A stretch of DNA of 14,875 nt from Luminiphilus sp. (lineage in GTDB: Bacteria; Pseudomonadota; Gammaproteobacteria; Pseudomonadales; Halieaceae), in contig JAHEJH010000076.1 in the NCBI GenBank assembly GCA_024638905.1, positions 896-15,770 of the forward strand, written 5' to 3'. The notes beneath the pieces are model-generated. The model had not been told where the DNA came from. It searched no databases and saw nothing but the letters and a program-made list of their open reading frames with translations. The translations under genes were made by a program, and so were the position numbers. Positions 1 to 6,203 of this stretch are shown piece by piece. Each line of letters starts with the position of its first letter. Positions within the stretch are counted from its first letter, which is position 1.

Positions 1-710
1 GCACGGTGCAGGGGCTATTCGAGCTCATGAAGCTGCCCTATAGCGGCTGCGATCTCATGGCGTCTGCGCTGACCATGGACAAAGTCCGCACCAAGTGGCT
101 GTGGCAGGGGCTGGGCTTACCCACACCCGCCTTTCAACAATTGACGCCTGAGACGAATTGGCAGGCGGTGATTCAGGCACTGGGCACGGTTTTTGTGAAA
201 CCGGCGCTTGAGGGTTCCTCTCTGGGTATGAGCAAGGCCAGCAACGCTGCTGAGCTTGAGGCCGCCTACCGTCACGCCAGCACATTTGGTGCCGATGTGA
301 TGGCCGAGCAGTTTGTCTCGGGGCCGGAATACACGGTCGCGATCCTCGGCGACAGAGCACTGCCCAGCATCCGAATTGACGTGTCCGGCGATTTCTATGA
401 TTTCGACGCCAAATATCAGTCCGAAGAAACGCGCTTTACCTGTCCGTCGGACTTGGCCACCGAGGAAGAGGCCGGGCTGTCTGAACTGGCGCTGACAGCT
501 TTTGCAGCGGTCGGCGGTGAGGTGTGGGGCCGGGTTGATGTGATGCGAGAGGCCGCAGGGGCCTGGCAGCTGCTTGAGGTCAATACCGTTCCGGGAATGA
601 CCTCCCACAGCCTTGTGCCCCTCGCTGCCAAAGTGGCGGGGCTCAGCCTGCTTGATCTGTTGACCGAGATTTATGAACACAGCCTGGAGGTGCGCCATGC
701 AAAGCAGTGA
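1..710 (+). CDS. ddlB: D-alanine--D-alanine ligase (DdlB type), 5'-truncated by window edge
   Basis: ATP-dependent cytoplasmic ligase that joins two D-alanines for the peptidoglycan stem peptide. The left edge cuts the gene: the frame is open from base 1 and the first visible residues read (G)TVQGLFELMKLPYSG, an internal part of the ATP-grasp ligase, so the GTG at 6 is not a true start. About 235 of the usual ~305 residues are visible. Recognisable parts are the ATP-binding stretch FVKPALEGSSLGMS, the omega-loop segment DAKYQSEET with its conserved Lys-Tyr, and the metal/substrate-binding C-terminal part WGRVDVM...LLEVNTVPGMTSHSLVP. E. coli has EANTSPGMTSHSLVP there, so the EVNTVPG form is a mild variant. 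The 3' end overlaps ftsQ by 14 bases, the standard dcw order. The family assignment is secure; the choice of ddlB over ddlA rests on the position next to ftsQ. Confidence 0.96.
   Translation, partial: TVQGLFELMKLPYSGCDLMASALTMDKVRTKWLWQGLGLPTPAFQQLTPETNWQAVIQALGTVFVKPALEGSSLGMSKASNAAELEAAYRHASTFGADVMAEQFVSGPEYTVAILGDRALPSIRIDVSGDFYDFDAKYQSEETRFTCPSDLATEEEAGLSELALTAFAAVGGEVWGRVDVMREAAGAWQLLEVNTVPGMTSHSLVPLAAKVAGLSLLDLLTEIYEHSLEVRHAKQ
685..690 (+). promoter_or_regulatory. Shine-Dalgarno sequence that decides the ftsQ start
   Basis: TGGAGG lies inside the 3' end of ddl, six bases before the ATG at 697. An in-frame ATG at 673 lacks a comparable site and would extend ftsQ further back over ddl. 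The site therefore favours 697 as the start. Confidence 0.7.
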
Positions 711-1503
711 CGCCAGGTTACCTCGGCGCGCAACGCGAAACGCGAGTGCGGGCCCCGTGACCACCGCGCCTGTCTCGCGGCTAAGGCGCTGGGTGAATCG
801 GAGCCTGCTAGCGACCGGTGTTGCCCTGGTGAGTGTCGGGCTTTACCAAGGGGGCACTCATCTCAGTGCCCAGCAGGTAGAGCAGCTGACCGTTATGGGT
901 GACGTTCAACATATCGATATCGAGGCGATCCAGTCGCGGTTGGCACCCCGCATTGCGGCGGGCTTTCTGGCCACGGATCTCACCGATCTACGACATGAAC
1001 TTGAATCACTACCCTGGGTTTATCGGGTCAATACCCGAAGACGCTGGCCGGCGGAAATTGAGGTGACGCTCACCGAGCAGAGGCCGCTGGCCCGATGGGG
1101 AGAGGGGGGATACCTCAACCATGAAGGCCAAGTTTTTGCGGCGACCGCGGATCCACTCTACCAAGATCTTCCACTGCTCATTGGCCCGGATGGCGCCGAG
1201 GGTTCTCTGATGCGGCGATATCAAACGCTGGCAGGACTGCTCGAGCCCACCGGGTTGCAGATCAACGAGTTGTCACTCGACCCGCTCGGGCAAGTGGCTG
1301 TCCGGTTCGATAGCGGCCTGTCGTTGTTATTGGGAGCGAAAGATATTTCCCATCGCGTGACCCGGTTCAAGCGGCTCTGGGAAGAGGAGCTGCCCGCGCA
1401 GACGGTGGCCATAGTGGATCTGCGTTACGAGTACGGCGCTGCCGTGACATTCAGCGATGCGGAGCTGGCAATGCAAGGCGCGCAGAACAGGGGAGAAGGG
1501 TAA
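697..1503 (+). CDS. ftsQ: Cell division protein FtsQ
   Basis: Bitopic inner-membrane divisome protein; with FtsB and FtsL it links early cytoplasmic division proteins to the septal wall synthases FtsW/FtsI. From the ATG at 697 it has 268 residues (E. coli 276). Order of parts: a short basic cytoplasmic tail (about 1-35), one membrane segment (about 36-51, SLLATGVALVSVGLY), a POTRA domain (about 62-130, including LTVMGDVQHIDIEAI and the typical LPWVYRVNTRRRWP), then the beta domain with PLARWGEGGYLNHEGQVF. The start at 697 is chosen for its Shine-Dalgarno site rather than the in-frame ATG at 673; it gives a 14-base overlap with ddl. The stop TAA shares its last base with the ftsA ATG (TAATG), so translational coupling is likely. 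Primary sequence in this family is poorly conserved; the call rests on topology, the POTRA region and position. Confidence 0.95.
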   Translation: MQSSDARLPRRATRNASAGPVTTAPVSRLRRWVNRSLLATGVALVSVGLYQGGTHLSAQQVEQLTVMGDVQHIDIEAIQSRLAPRIAAGFLATDLTDLRHELESLPWVYRVNTRRRWPAEIEVTLTEQRPLARWGEGGYLNHEGQVFAATADPLYQDLPLLIGPDGAEGSLMRRYQTLAGLLEPTGLQINELSLDPLGQVAVRFDSGLSLLLGAKDISHRVTRFKRLWEEELPAQTVAIVDLRYEYGAAVTFSDAELAMQGAQNRGEG

Positions 1504-2741
1504 TGGCTCAGCAAGAGAGCAAGCAGATGATTGTCGGACTCGATATCGGCACCTCTAAGGTCGTCGCGGTTGTCGGCGAGATCGACCTGGATGGTGGTAT
1601 GGAGGTCGTGGGCATCGGCTCTCATCCATCCAGAGGTATGAAAAAGGGTGTCGTGGTCAATATCGAATCCACGGTCAATGCGATACAGCGCGCGGTAGAG
1701 GAAGCCGAGCTGATGGCGGGCTGTCAGATCCACTCCGTTTACGTGGGTATCGCCGGCAGTCACATTCGCTCGGTGAATTCTCACGGGATTGTGGCGATTC
1801 GCGATCAGGAGGTCTTTGAGCAAGACATTGACCGCGTTATCGACGCGGCACAAGCAGTGGCGATCCCAGCCGACCAAAAGGTATTGCACGTGCTCCCGCA
1901 GGAGTTCGTCATCGACAACCAGTCAGGGATTCGAGAGCCGCTGGGCATGTCCGGGGTCCGCCTGGAGGCCAAAGTGCATCTCGTAACCTGCGCCGTGAAC
2001 GCGGCACAGAATATCGAAAAGTGTATTGAACGGTGCGGACTGTCGGTCGACGGCATCATTCTGGAACAACTCGCATCCAGCTATTCGGTGATCACGGAGG
2101 ACGAACGGGATCTGGGTGTTTGCCTGGTTGATATTGGTGGTGGGACTTCTGATATCGCCATCTTCACGGACGGCTCAATACGCCATACCGGGGTCATTCC
2201 CATTGCCGGTGATCAGGTCACCAATGACATCGCCATGGCGCTTCGCACACCGACGCAGCACGCAGAGGAGATCAAAATCCGCTACGCCTGCGCGCTGACC
2301 CAGCTGGCAGGCCCAGACGAGACGATCAAGGTCCCCAGCGTTGGCGACCGCCCGCCGAGAGATCTCTCTCGACAGTCTCTGGCGGAAGTCGTGGAGCCCC
2401 GCTATGACGAGCTGTTCACGCTCATTCAATCGGAGCTGAGACGCTCCGGCTACGAAGAATTAATACCCGCCGGCGTGGTGCTTACAGGCGGCACCTCAAA
2501 AATGGAAGGCGCGGTAGATCTCGCGGAGGAGATCTTCCACATGCCGGTCAGAGTAGGGGCACCGCAATATGCGCGCGGCCTGCACGACATTATCCGTAAC
2601 CCGATCTATGCGACGGCGGTGGGCCTGCTGCTTTATGGCGCAGAAGAGACCCGGGATGGCGCGCGGGCGCGGCAGGAGACCGAGTCAGAAGGCATCAGTT
2701 TCGCAGGTCGCGTGAAAGCGTGGTTTGCGCGGCATTTTTAA
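1503..2741 (+). CDS. ftsA: Cell division protein FtsA
   Basis: Actin-like ATPase that tethers FtsZ polymers to the inner membrane and recruits later divisome proteins. It has 412 residues (E. coli 420). Visible motifs are the phosphate-1 loop GLDIGTSK (12-19), the phosphate-2 motif VDIGGGTSDIAIF (Asp210 onward), and the adenosine motif VVLTGGTSKMEG (GG at 329-330). The C-terminal 13 residues, FAGRVKAWFARHF, form a short amphipathic helix like the E. coli membrane-targeting sequence. The FtsA-specific 1C region replaces actin subdomain 1B between the first two motifs. The start overlaps the ftsQ stop by one base, behind the purine-rich GGGGAGAAGGG just upstream. A 66-base AT-richer spacer separates it from ftsZ. 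Confidence 0.98.
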   Translation: MAQQESKQMIVGLDIGTSKVVAVVGEIDLDGGMEVVGIGSHPSRGMKKGVVVNIESTVNAIQRAVEEAELMAGCQIHSVYVGIAGSHIRSVNSHGIVAIRDQEVFEQDIDRVIDAAQAVAIPADQKVLHVLPQEFVIDNQSGIREPLGMSGVRLEAKVHLVTCAVNAAQNIEKCIERCGLSVDGIILEQLASSYSVITEDERDLGVCLVDIGGGTSDIAIFTDGSIRHTGVIPIAGDQVTNDIAMALRTPTQHAEEIKIRYACALTQLAGPDETIKVPSVGDRPPRDLSRQSLAEVVEPRYDELFTLIQSELRRSGYEELIPAGVVLTGGTSKMEGAVDLAEEIFHMPVRVGAPQYARGLHDIIRNPIYATAVGLLLYGAEETRDGARARQETESEGISFAGRVKAWFARHF

Positions 2742-2763
2742 ATTTTCAGGACAACGATTTTTG

Positions 2764-2775
2764 GCAGAGCTCTGC
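2764..2775. repeat. Perfect 12-bp palindrome upstream of ftsZ (first of a pair)
   Basis: GCAGAGCTCTGC equals its own reverse complement and lies in the ftsA-ftsZ spacer. Its centre (2769.5) is exactly 21 bp from the centre of the second palindrome at 2785-2796, so the two dyads would sit on the same face of B-form DNA. An operator role is an inference; I do not recognise a known binding site. Confidence 0.55.
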
Positions 2776-2790
2776 GGTTTGGAGCTTTTT
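2766..2790 (+). terminator. Weak terminator-like stem-loop plus T run between ftsA and ftsZ
   Basis: AGCTC (2768-2772) pairs with GAGCT (2782-2786). The stem can be extended by an A-T pair and two G-U pairs to bases 2766-2773 with 2781-2788, leaving a 7-base loop. A five-base T run (2786-2790) follows immediately and partly joins the stem. The short, modestly GC stem suggests at most partial termination or attenuation. The fold competes with the palindrome at 2764-2775, so only one can form in RNA. Confidence 0.3.
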
Positions 2791-2796
2791 AAAAAG
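2785..2796. repeat. Perfect 12-bp AT-rich palindrome abutting the ftsZ Shine-Dalgarno
   Basis: CTTTTTAAAAAG is a perfect palindrome ending where the ftsZ Shine-Dalgarno purines (AGGGGAGAG, 2795-2803) begin. As RNA it cannot form a strong hairpin, so a DNA role (easily melted or bent site, protein binding) is more plausible than an RNA one. Second of a pair spaced 21 bp centre to centre. Confidence 0.5.
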
Positions 2797-2807
2797 GGGA
2801 GAGTAAG

Positions 2808-3974
2808 ATGTTTGAACTAGTAGACAGTGCACCACAAAGTGCCGTGATCAAAGTGATCGGTGTCGGTGGCGGTGGCGGTAACGCCGTTCGTCACATGATC
2901 GATCATCAGGTCGACGGCGTGGATTTTATTTGCGCCAATACTGACGCACAGGCCCTTTCGGATATCAGTTCGAAAACGGTTCTGCAGTTGGGCGCAGGCA
3001 TCACGAAAGGTCTGGGAGCCGGTGCCAACCCCGAGGTGGGGCGAGCGGCGGCACTTGAGGATCGTGATCGGATCGCAGATGCCTTACACGGAGCGGACAT
3101 GGTGTTCGTGACGGCGGGCATGGGCGGTGGCACCGGCACAGGTGCTGCGCCGATCGTCGCCGAAGTGGCCAGGGAGCTCGGTATTCTTACCGTCGCAGTG
3201 GTTACCCGACCGTTCAGTTTTGAGGGCAAGAAGCGTGTCAATACCGCGGAAGAGGGGCTGTCAGAGATCGCTCAGCACTGCGATTCCTTGATTACCATTC
3301 CCAATGAGAAGCTGTTGGAGGTGCTGGGTTCCAACACTACACTGCTCGACGCCTTCAAAGAAGCCAACGACGTCCTGTTGGGTGCGGTTCAGGGTATTGC
3401 CGATCTGATCATCCGACCGGGCCTGGTCAACGTTGACTTTGCCGACGTTCGCACCGTGATGTCAGAAATGGGATCCGCGATGATGGGCACGGGCAGCGCC
3501 AGCGGCGAAAACCGCGCTAGGGAGGCCGCCGAGCGCGCGATTAACAGTCCGTTGTTGGATGACATTGATCTCAGCGGCGCGCGCGGCATTTTGGTCAACA
3601 TTACTGCCGGTCTGGATCTCTCTCTCGGTGAGTTCTCCGAGGTGGGTGCCACAATAGAGGACATCGCCTCTGAGGACGCCACGGTGGTTGTTGGCACGGT
3701 GATCGACCCGGACATGACTGACAGCCTCAAGGTAACTGTGGTGGCGACGGGGCTTCGCAGTGCCGAGGCGCGTCCGACCCTGACTGCGGTAGAGCCTACG
3801 GTGGCGGCGCGTCCCGCGACATCTGGCGCCGACTATGAAGATTACGATTTGCCTCCCGGTAGGCGCCGTCAGGCCACTGCGACAGTGGACGGGCAAGCTG
3901 CCGTCAAATTAGACGAGGATCTCGATGAGCAGTTATTCGATGTTCCCGCCTTTTTGCGCCGTCAGGCCGACTGA
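2808..3974 (+). CDS. ftsZ: Cell division protein FtsZ
   Basis: Tubulin-like GTPase that polymerises into the Z ring at midcell and scaffolds the divisome. It has 388 residues (E. coli 383). Visible parts are the N-terminal glycine-rich VGVGGGGGNAV-type loop (about 18-27), NTDAQAL (44-50), GAGANPEVGRAAA, the tubulin signature GGGTGTG (106-112), and the catalytic T7 loop NVDFADV (Asn208, Asp210, Asp213). After the core (to about 316) comes a variable linker of roughly 60 residues. The conserved C-terminal peptide DVPAFLRRQAD is close to the E. coli DIPAFLRKQAD that binds FtsA and ZipA. The ATG at 2808 follows a strong AGGGGAGAG site. A spacer of inverted repeats on each side (2742-2807, 3975-4089) suggests that ftsZ is expressed partly apart from its neighbours, as in other gammaproteobacteria. 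Confidence 0.99.
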   Translation: MFELVDSAPQSAVIKVIGVGGGGGNAVRHMIDHQVDGVDFICANTDAQALSDISSKTVLQLGAGITKGLGAGANPEVGRAAALEDRDRIADALHGADMVFVTAGMGGGTGTGAAPIVAEVARELGILTVAVVTRPFSFEGKKRVNTAEEGLSEIAQHCDSLITIPNEKLLEVLGSNTTLLDAFKEANDVLLGAVQGIADLIIRPGLVNVDFADVRTVMSEMGSAMMGTGSASGENRAREAAERAINSPLLDDIDLSGARGILVNITAGLDLSLGEFSEVGATIEDIASEDATVVVGTVIDPDMTDSLKVTVVATGLRSAEARPTLTAVEPTVAARPATSGADYEDYDLPPGRRRQATATVDGQAAVKLDEDLDEQLFDVPAFLRRQAD

Positions 3975-3990
3975 CACGCTGTTCGACTGA

Positions 3991-4006
3991 GACGCTGTAA
4001 AGCGTC
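3991..4006 (+). other. Hairpin with GNRA tetraloop just after ftsZ
   Basis: GACGCT (3991-3996), loop GTAA, AGCGTC (4001-4006) form a perfect 6-bp stem with a GNRA-type loop 16 bases after the ftsZ stop. There is no T run after it, so it is not a classic intrinsic terminator; 3'-end stabilisation or RNA processing between ftsZ and lpxC is possible. An upstream copy of ACGCTGT (3976-3982, repeated at 3992-3998) offers an alternative pairing with AGCGT. Confidence 0.45.
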
Positions 4007-4064
4007 GATTGGCGTAAATAGTCGGGGTAGGAGAGCTGGATTGCGGTAGCCGGGCCTAGTAATG

Positions 4065-4084
4065 TCCCCCCTGATTAGAGGGGA
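4065..4084 (+). promoter_or_regulatory. Possible Shine-Dalgarno-masking hairpin before lpxC
   Basis: The lpxC ribosome site GAGGGG (4078-4083) is preceded by a C run. TCCCC (4065-4069) can pair with GGGGA (4080-4084), or CCCC (4068-4071) with GGGG (4080-4083) across an 8-base loop. Either pairing would cover the site six bases before the ATG at 4090. The stem is only 4-5 bp, so any effect would be modest; no known riboswitch or thermometer is recognised. Confidence 0.35.
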
Positions 4085-4089
4085 TATTT

Positions 4090-5007
4090 ATGCTGCGGCA
4101 ACGCACTCTGCGGGAGTCGATCAAATCGACCGGCGTGGGGCTTCACTCCGGCAATAAGGTGGGCATGATGCTCTGTCCGGCGCCAGCGGACACCGGCATC
4201 GTGTTTCGTCGCACCGACCTGAGTCCGGTCCGGGATATCCCCGCCCGGGCGGACTGGGTCGATGAGACGGATCTGTCCACCAGCCTGGGGTCTGGCGAGG
4301 CCAGAGTCACCACGGTAGAGCATCTGTTGTCGGCCTTCTGCGGTCTGGGCATCGATAATGCCTACATCGATATGGATTCGGCGGAAGTGCCGATCATGGA
4401 CGGCTCTGCGGGGCCTTTCGTCTACCTGCTGCAATCGGCCGGCATCGAAGAACAGCAAGAAGCCAAACGCTTTATTAGGGTCACCGAGGCCATCACGGTC
4501 AGCGACGGTGATAAAACCGCAACGCTAAAGCCTTACGACGGCTTCAGAGTTACCTTTGCCATCGATTTTGATCATCCCGTTTTCCGGGAACAGTCAGGGC
4601 GGGCCACACTGGACATCAGTAGCGAGGCGTTTGTGCGCGAAATCAGCCGCGCGAGAACCTTTGGCTTCGTCCATGAGTTTGAATACATGCGCTCGCGCGG
4701 GCTGGCCCGCGGCGGCAGCGTGGATAACGCGATCGTCATTGATGACTATCGCATCCTCAACGATGGTGGCCTGCGCTACGACGACGAGTTTGTGAAACAC
4801 AAGATGTTGGATGCCATGGGTGATTTGTATCTGGCGGGGCATCAGCTCCTCACAGAATACGAAGGCATCAAGTCTGGCCATGCGCTCAACAATCGTCTCG
4901 TGCGAGCGCTATTTGAGCATCCTCAGAGCTGGGAGTGGGTCACTTTTGAGGATGAGGCCGACGCGCCGCTGGACTGGGCTCTCCCGCAGGATCTGCAGTT
5001 GGCCTGA
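4090..5007 (+). CDS. lpxC: UDP-3-O-acyl-N-acetylglucosamine deacetylase LpxC
   Basis: Zinc-dependent cytosolic deacetylase that catalyses the committed step of lipid A synthesis, removing the N-acetyl group from UDP-3-O-acyl-GlcNAc. Its 305 residues match E. coli LpxC exactly in length. Visible parts are the N-terminal QRTLRESIKSTGVGLHSG, the TTVEHLLSA motif with Glu77 and zinc ligand His78, SAEVPIMDGSAGPF, KHKMLDAMGDLYLAGH with zinc ligands His237 and Asp241, and the catalytic His264 in GHALNN. All are one position below E. coli numbering. The ATG at 4090 follows GAGGGG with a 6-base spacer. It is separated from ftsZ by a 115-base gap and is the last gene of the dcw-type block. The C-terminus reads WALPQDLQLA instead of the E. 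coli FtsH degron ending AVLA, so proteolytic control may differ. Confidence 0.98.
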   Translation: MLRQRTLRESIKSTGVGLHSGNKVGMMLCPAPADTGIVFRRTDLSPVRDIPARADWVDETDLSTSLGSGEARVTTVEHLLSAFCGLGIDNAYIDMDSAEVPIMDGSAGPFVYLLQSAGIEEQQEAKRFIRVTEAITVSDGDKTATLKPYDGFRVTFAIDFDHPVFREQSGRATLDISSEAFVREISRARTFGFVHEFEYMRSRGLARGGSVDNAIVIDDYRILNDGGLRYDDEFVKHKMLDAMGDLYLAGHQLLTEYEGIKSGHALNNRLVRALFEHPQSWEWVTFEDEADAPLDWALPQDLQLA

Positions 5008-5171
5008 GCCACAGGCGCACTCCAGCGACCCCCCATTGCGCTGCTTCCTCGCCTCAGCATAGCGCGCCTGGACCGACTCACACGGCGTTTGGAGCTGTCT
5101 ACGGCTTGCCCAAAAAGATGTGTAAAAGGCCCTTTCGGTGCCGGACTTTGGTTCCCCTGACCCCCTGAAAA

Positions 5172-5180
5172 TGGCATTAT
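5172..5180 (+). promoter_or_regulatory. Candidate extended -10 element for the M23 peptidase/secA unit
   Basis: TGGCATTAT resembles an extended -10 (TG, one base, then CATTAT, four of six matches to TATAAT). It lies 29 bases before the TTG start at 5210, in the 202-base lpxC-M23 spacer. No good -35 is seen at the normal distance (TTGGTT at 5148-5153 is too far). Weak, pattern-based call. Confidence 0.22.
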
Positions 5181-5209
5181 TCGCCACCTAGCTACAGCGA
5201 TACTCTGAC

Positions 5210-6136
5210 TTGAAATTAATCCTCCTCAACCGACACGCGGCGTCCCGGACTCTTGAGCTGGGGAAATGGTCGTTGGCGTTACTTTCGGCTTGTTTTATCG
5301 GTGCGCCGTTAGGCTTGGTGGCGGTCAGCTATCAGCTGGGAATTGGCGAGGGCGTTGCGTCTGAGCAGGCTGCCCGCGTCTCCTCACAGGAACAGCAGGC
5401 GATTGATCGCGCTGAAGCGCTGGCGCAAATGGGGGTTGAGGCACAATCCCGCCTTTCCGCAATGACGCGGCGTCTTGCGAGCCTGCAGGCGCATGTCACC
5501 CGGCTGGATGCATTGGGCAGCCATCTGACCGATCTGGCCGGCCTCGAGGCTGACGAGTTCGATTTTTCCGGACCACCCGCACTGGGTGGGCCTGCGCTGC
5601 CGCTGAACGCAGCACCGCCCAGCGTGGCGGAGGTGGACACCCAGTTCACGGCCCTCGACGCGCTATTCACGCGACGCGAGGTGCAGTTTGATGTCCTCGC
5701 AGGGCTGCTTTCCGCTGAGCAACTGCGCGCGGAGGCAACGCCCGCGGGTAGACCGATTCGTTCTGGCTGGCAGTCTTCCCAGTACGGTAGCCGCATTGAT
5801 CCCATCTCCGGTGAACGAGCCTGGCACGACGGTGCCGATTTCGCGGGCCGCGAGGGCTCCGATATCCTTGCTGTTGCCAGTGGCGTAGTGAGCTGGAGCG
5901 GCTATAGGTCAGGTTACGGCACTATGGTTGAGGTCTCCCACGGGGACGGCCTCAGCACGCGCTATGCCCACAACCAGCAAAACCTGGTTGATGTGGGCGA
6001 CCTGGTGCGACGGGGCGATGTGATCGCACTGATGGGGAGCTCAGGGCGCTCAACCGGTCCCCATGTGCATTTTGAAGTGTTCAAGAACGGCCGCGCTGTC
6101 GACCCCGCGAGCTACGTGCGTCGCACCCATCGCTGA
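5210..6136 (+). CDS. Membrane-anchored M23 (LytM-type) peptidoglycan metalloendopeptidase
   Basis: Predicted zinc endopeptidase acting on peptidoglycan cross-links in the periplasm; 308 residues. Order of parts: basic start, one membrane anchor (about 19-44, WSLALLSACFIGAPLGLVAV), a coiled-coil-like Ala/Gln/Glu-rich stretch (about 48-112), a Pro/Gly/Ala linker, then a C-terminal M23 domain (about 180-303). The zinc and catalytic residues are all present: His206 and Asp210 in WHDGADF, His254 in YAHNQQN, and His285/His287 in GPHVHFEV. It should therefore be an active enzyme, not a degenerate EnvC/NlpD-type activator. The start must be the TTG at 5210: the frame has a TAG at 5189-5191 and no other usable start near the conserved-looking N-terminus KLILLNRH. 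No clear Shine-Dalgarno site precedes it, so translation may be weak. It sits 67 bases before secA, where E. coli has secM. The bond cleaved (DD or LD) cannot be read from the sequence. Confidence 0.92.
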   Translation: MKLILLNRHAASRTLELGKWSLALLSACFIGAPLGLVAVSYQLGIGEGVASEQAARVSSQEQQAIDRAEALAQMGVEAQSRLSAMTRRLASLQAHVTRLDALGSHLTDLAGLEADEFDFSGPPALGGPALPLNAAPPSVAEVDTQFTALDALFTRREVQFDVLAGLLSAEQLRAEATPAGRPIRSGWQSSQYGSRIDPISGERAWHDGADFAGREGSDILAVASGVVSWSGYRSGYGTMVEVSHGDGLSTRYAHNQQNLVDVGDLVRRGDVIALMGSSGRSTGPHVHFEVFKNGRAVDPASYVRRTHR

Positions 6137-6148
6137 CAGGTGAATCTC

Positions 6149-6162
6149 GGCGCGCCCGCGCC
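6149..6162 (+). other. Short GC hairpin in the M23-secA gap
   Basis: GGCGC (6149-6153) and GCGCC (6158-6162) can form a 5-bp all-GC stem with a 4-base loop, 42 bases before the secA start. There is no T run. It could slow ribosomes or protect RNA ends, but is short enough to be chance in GC-rich DNA. Confidence 0.25.
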
Positions 6163-6203
6163 ACCCAATCCGGATTCCCTTGTGACGCAACAGTGAGCTT
6201 TCC

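Noticed and set aside
673..696. Upstream ATG at 673 as the ftsQ start
   Set aside because: In frame, but the good TGGAGG site at 685-690 points to 697.
117..764. Minus-strand ORF of 215 codons opposite ddl
   Set aside because: Antisense shadow in GC-rich coding DNA; no family resemblance, and it runs across the ddl/ftsQ boundary.
2761..2791. Candidate ftsZ promoter with -35 TTGGCA (2761-2766)
   Set aside because: The -35 matches five of six, but no acceptable -10 lies at 16-18 bp; the nearest AT-rich hexamer is about 20 bp away and would start transcription inside the ribosome site.
5110..5150. Possible terminator after lpxC around AAAGGCCCTTT
   Set aside because: The inverted repeat leaves only a 4-bp AT-rich stem with a 3-base loop and no T run.
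4909..5187. Minus-strand ORF of 92 codons in the lpxC-M23 gap, considered as a dciA remnant
   Set aside because: It sits in the right place and orientation and is rich in Arg/Gln, but I see no convincing DUF721 pattern and it runs into the lpxC coding region. Left as a question in the findings, not called as a gene.
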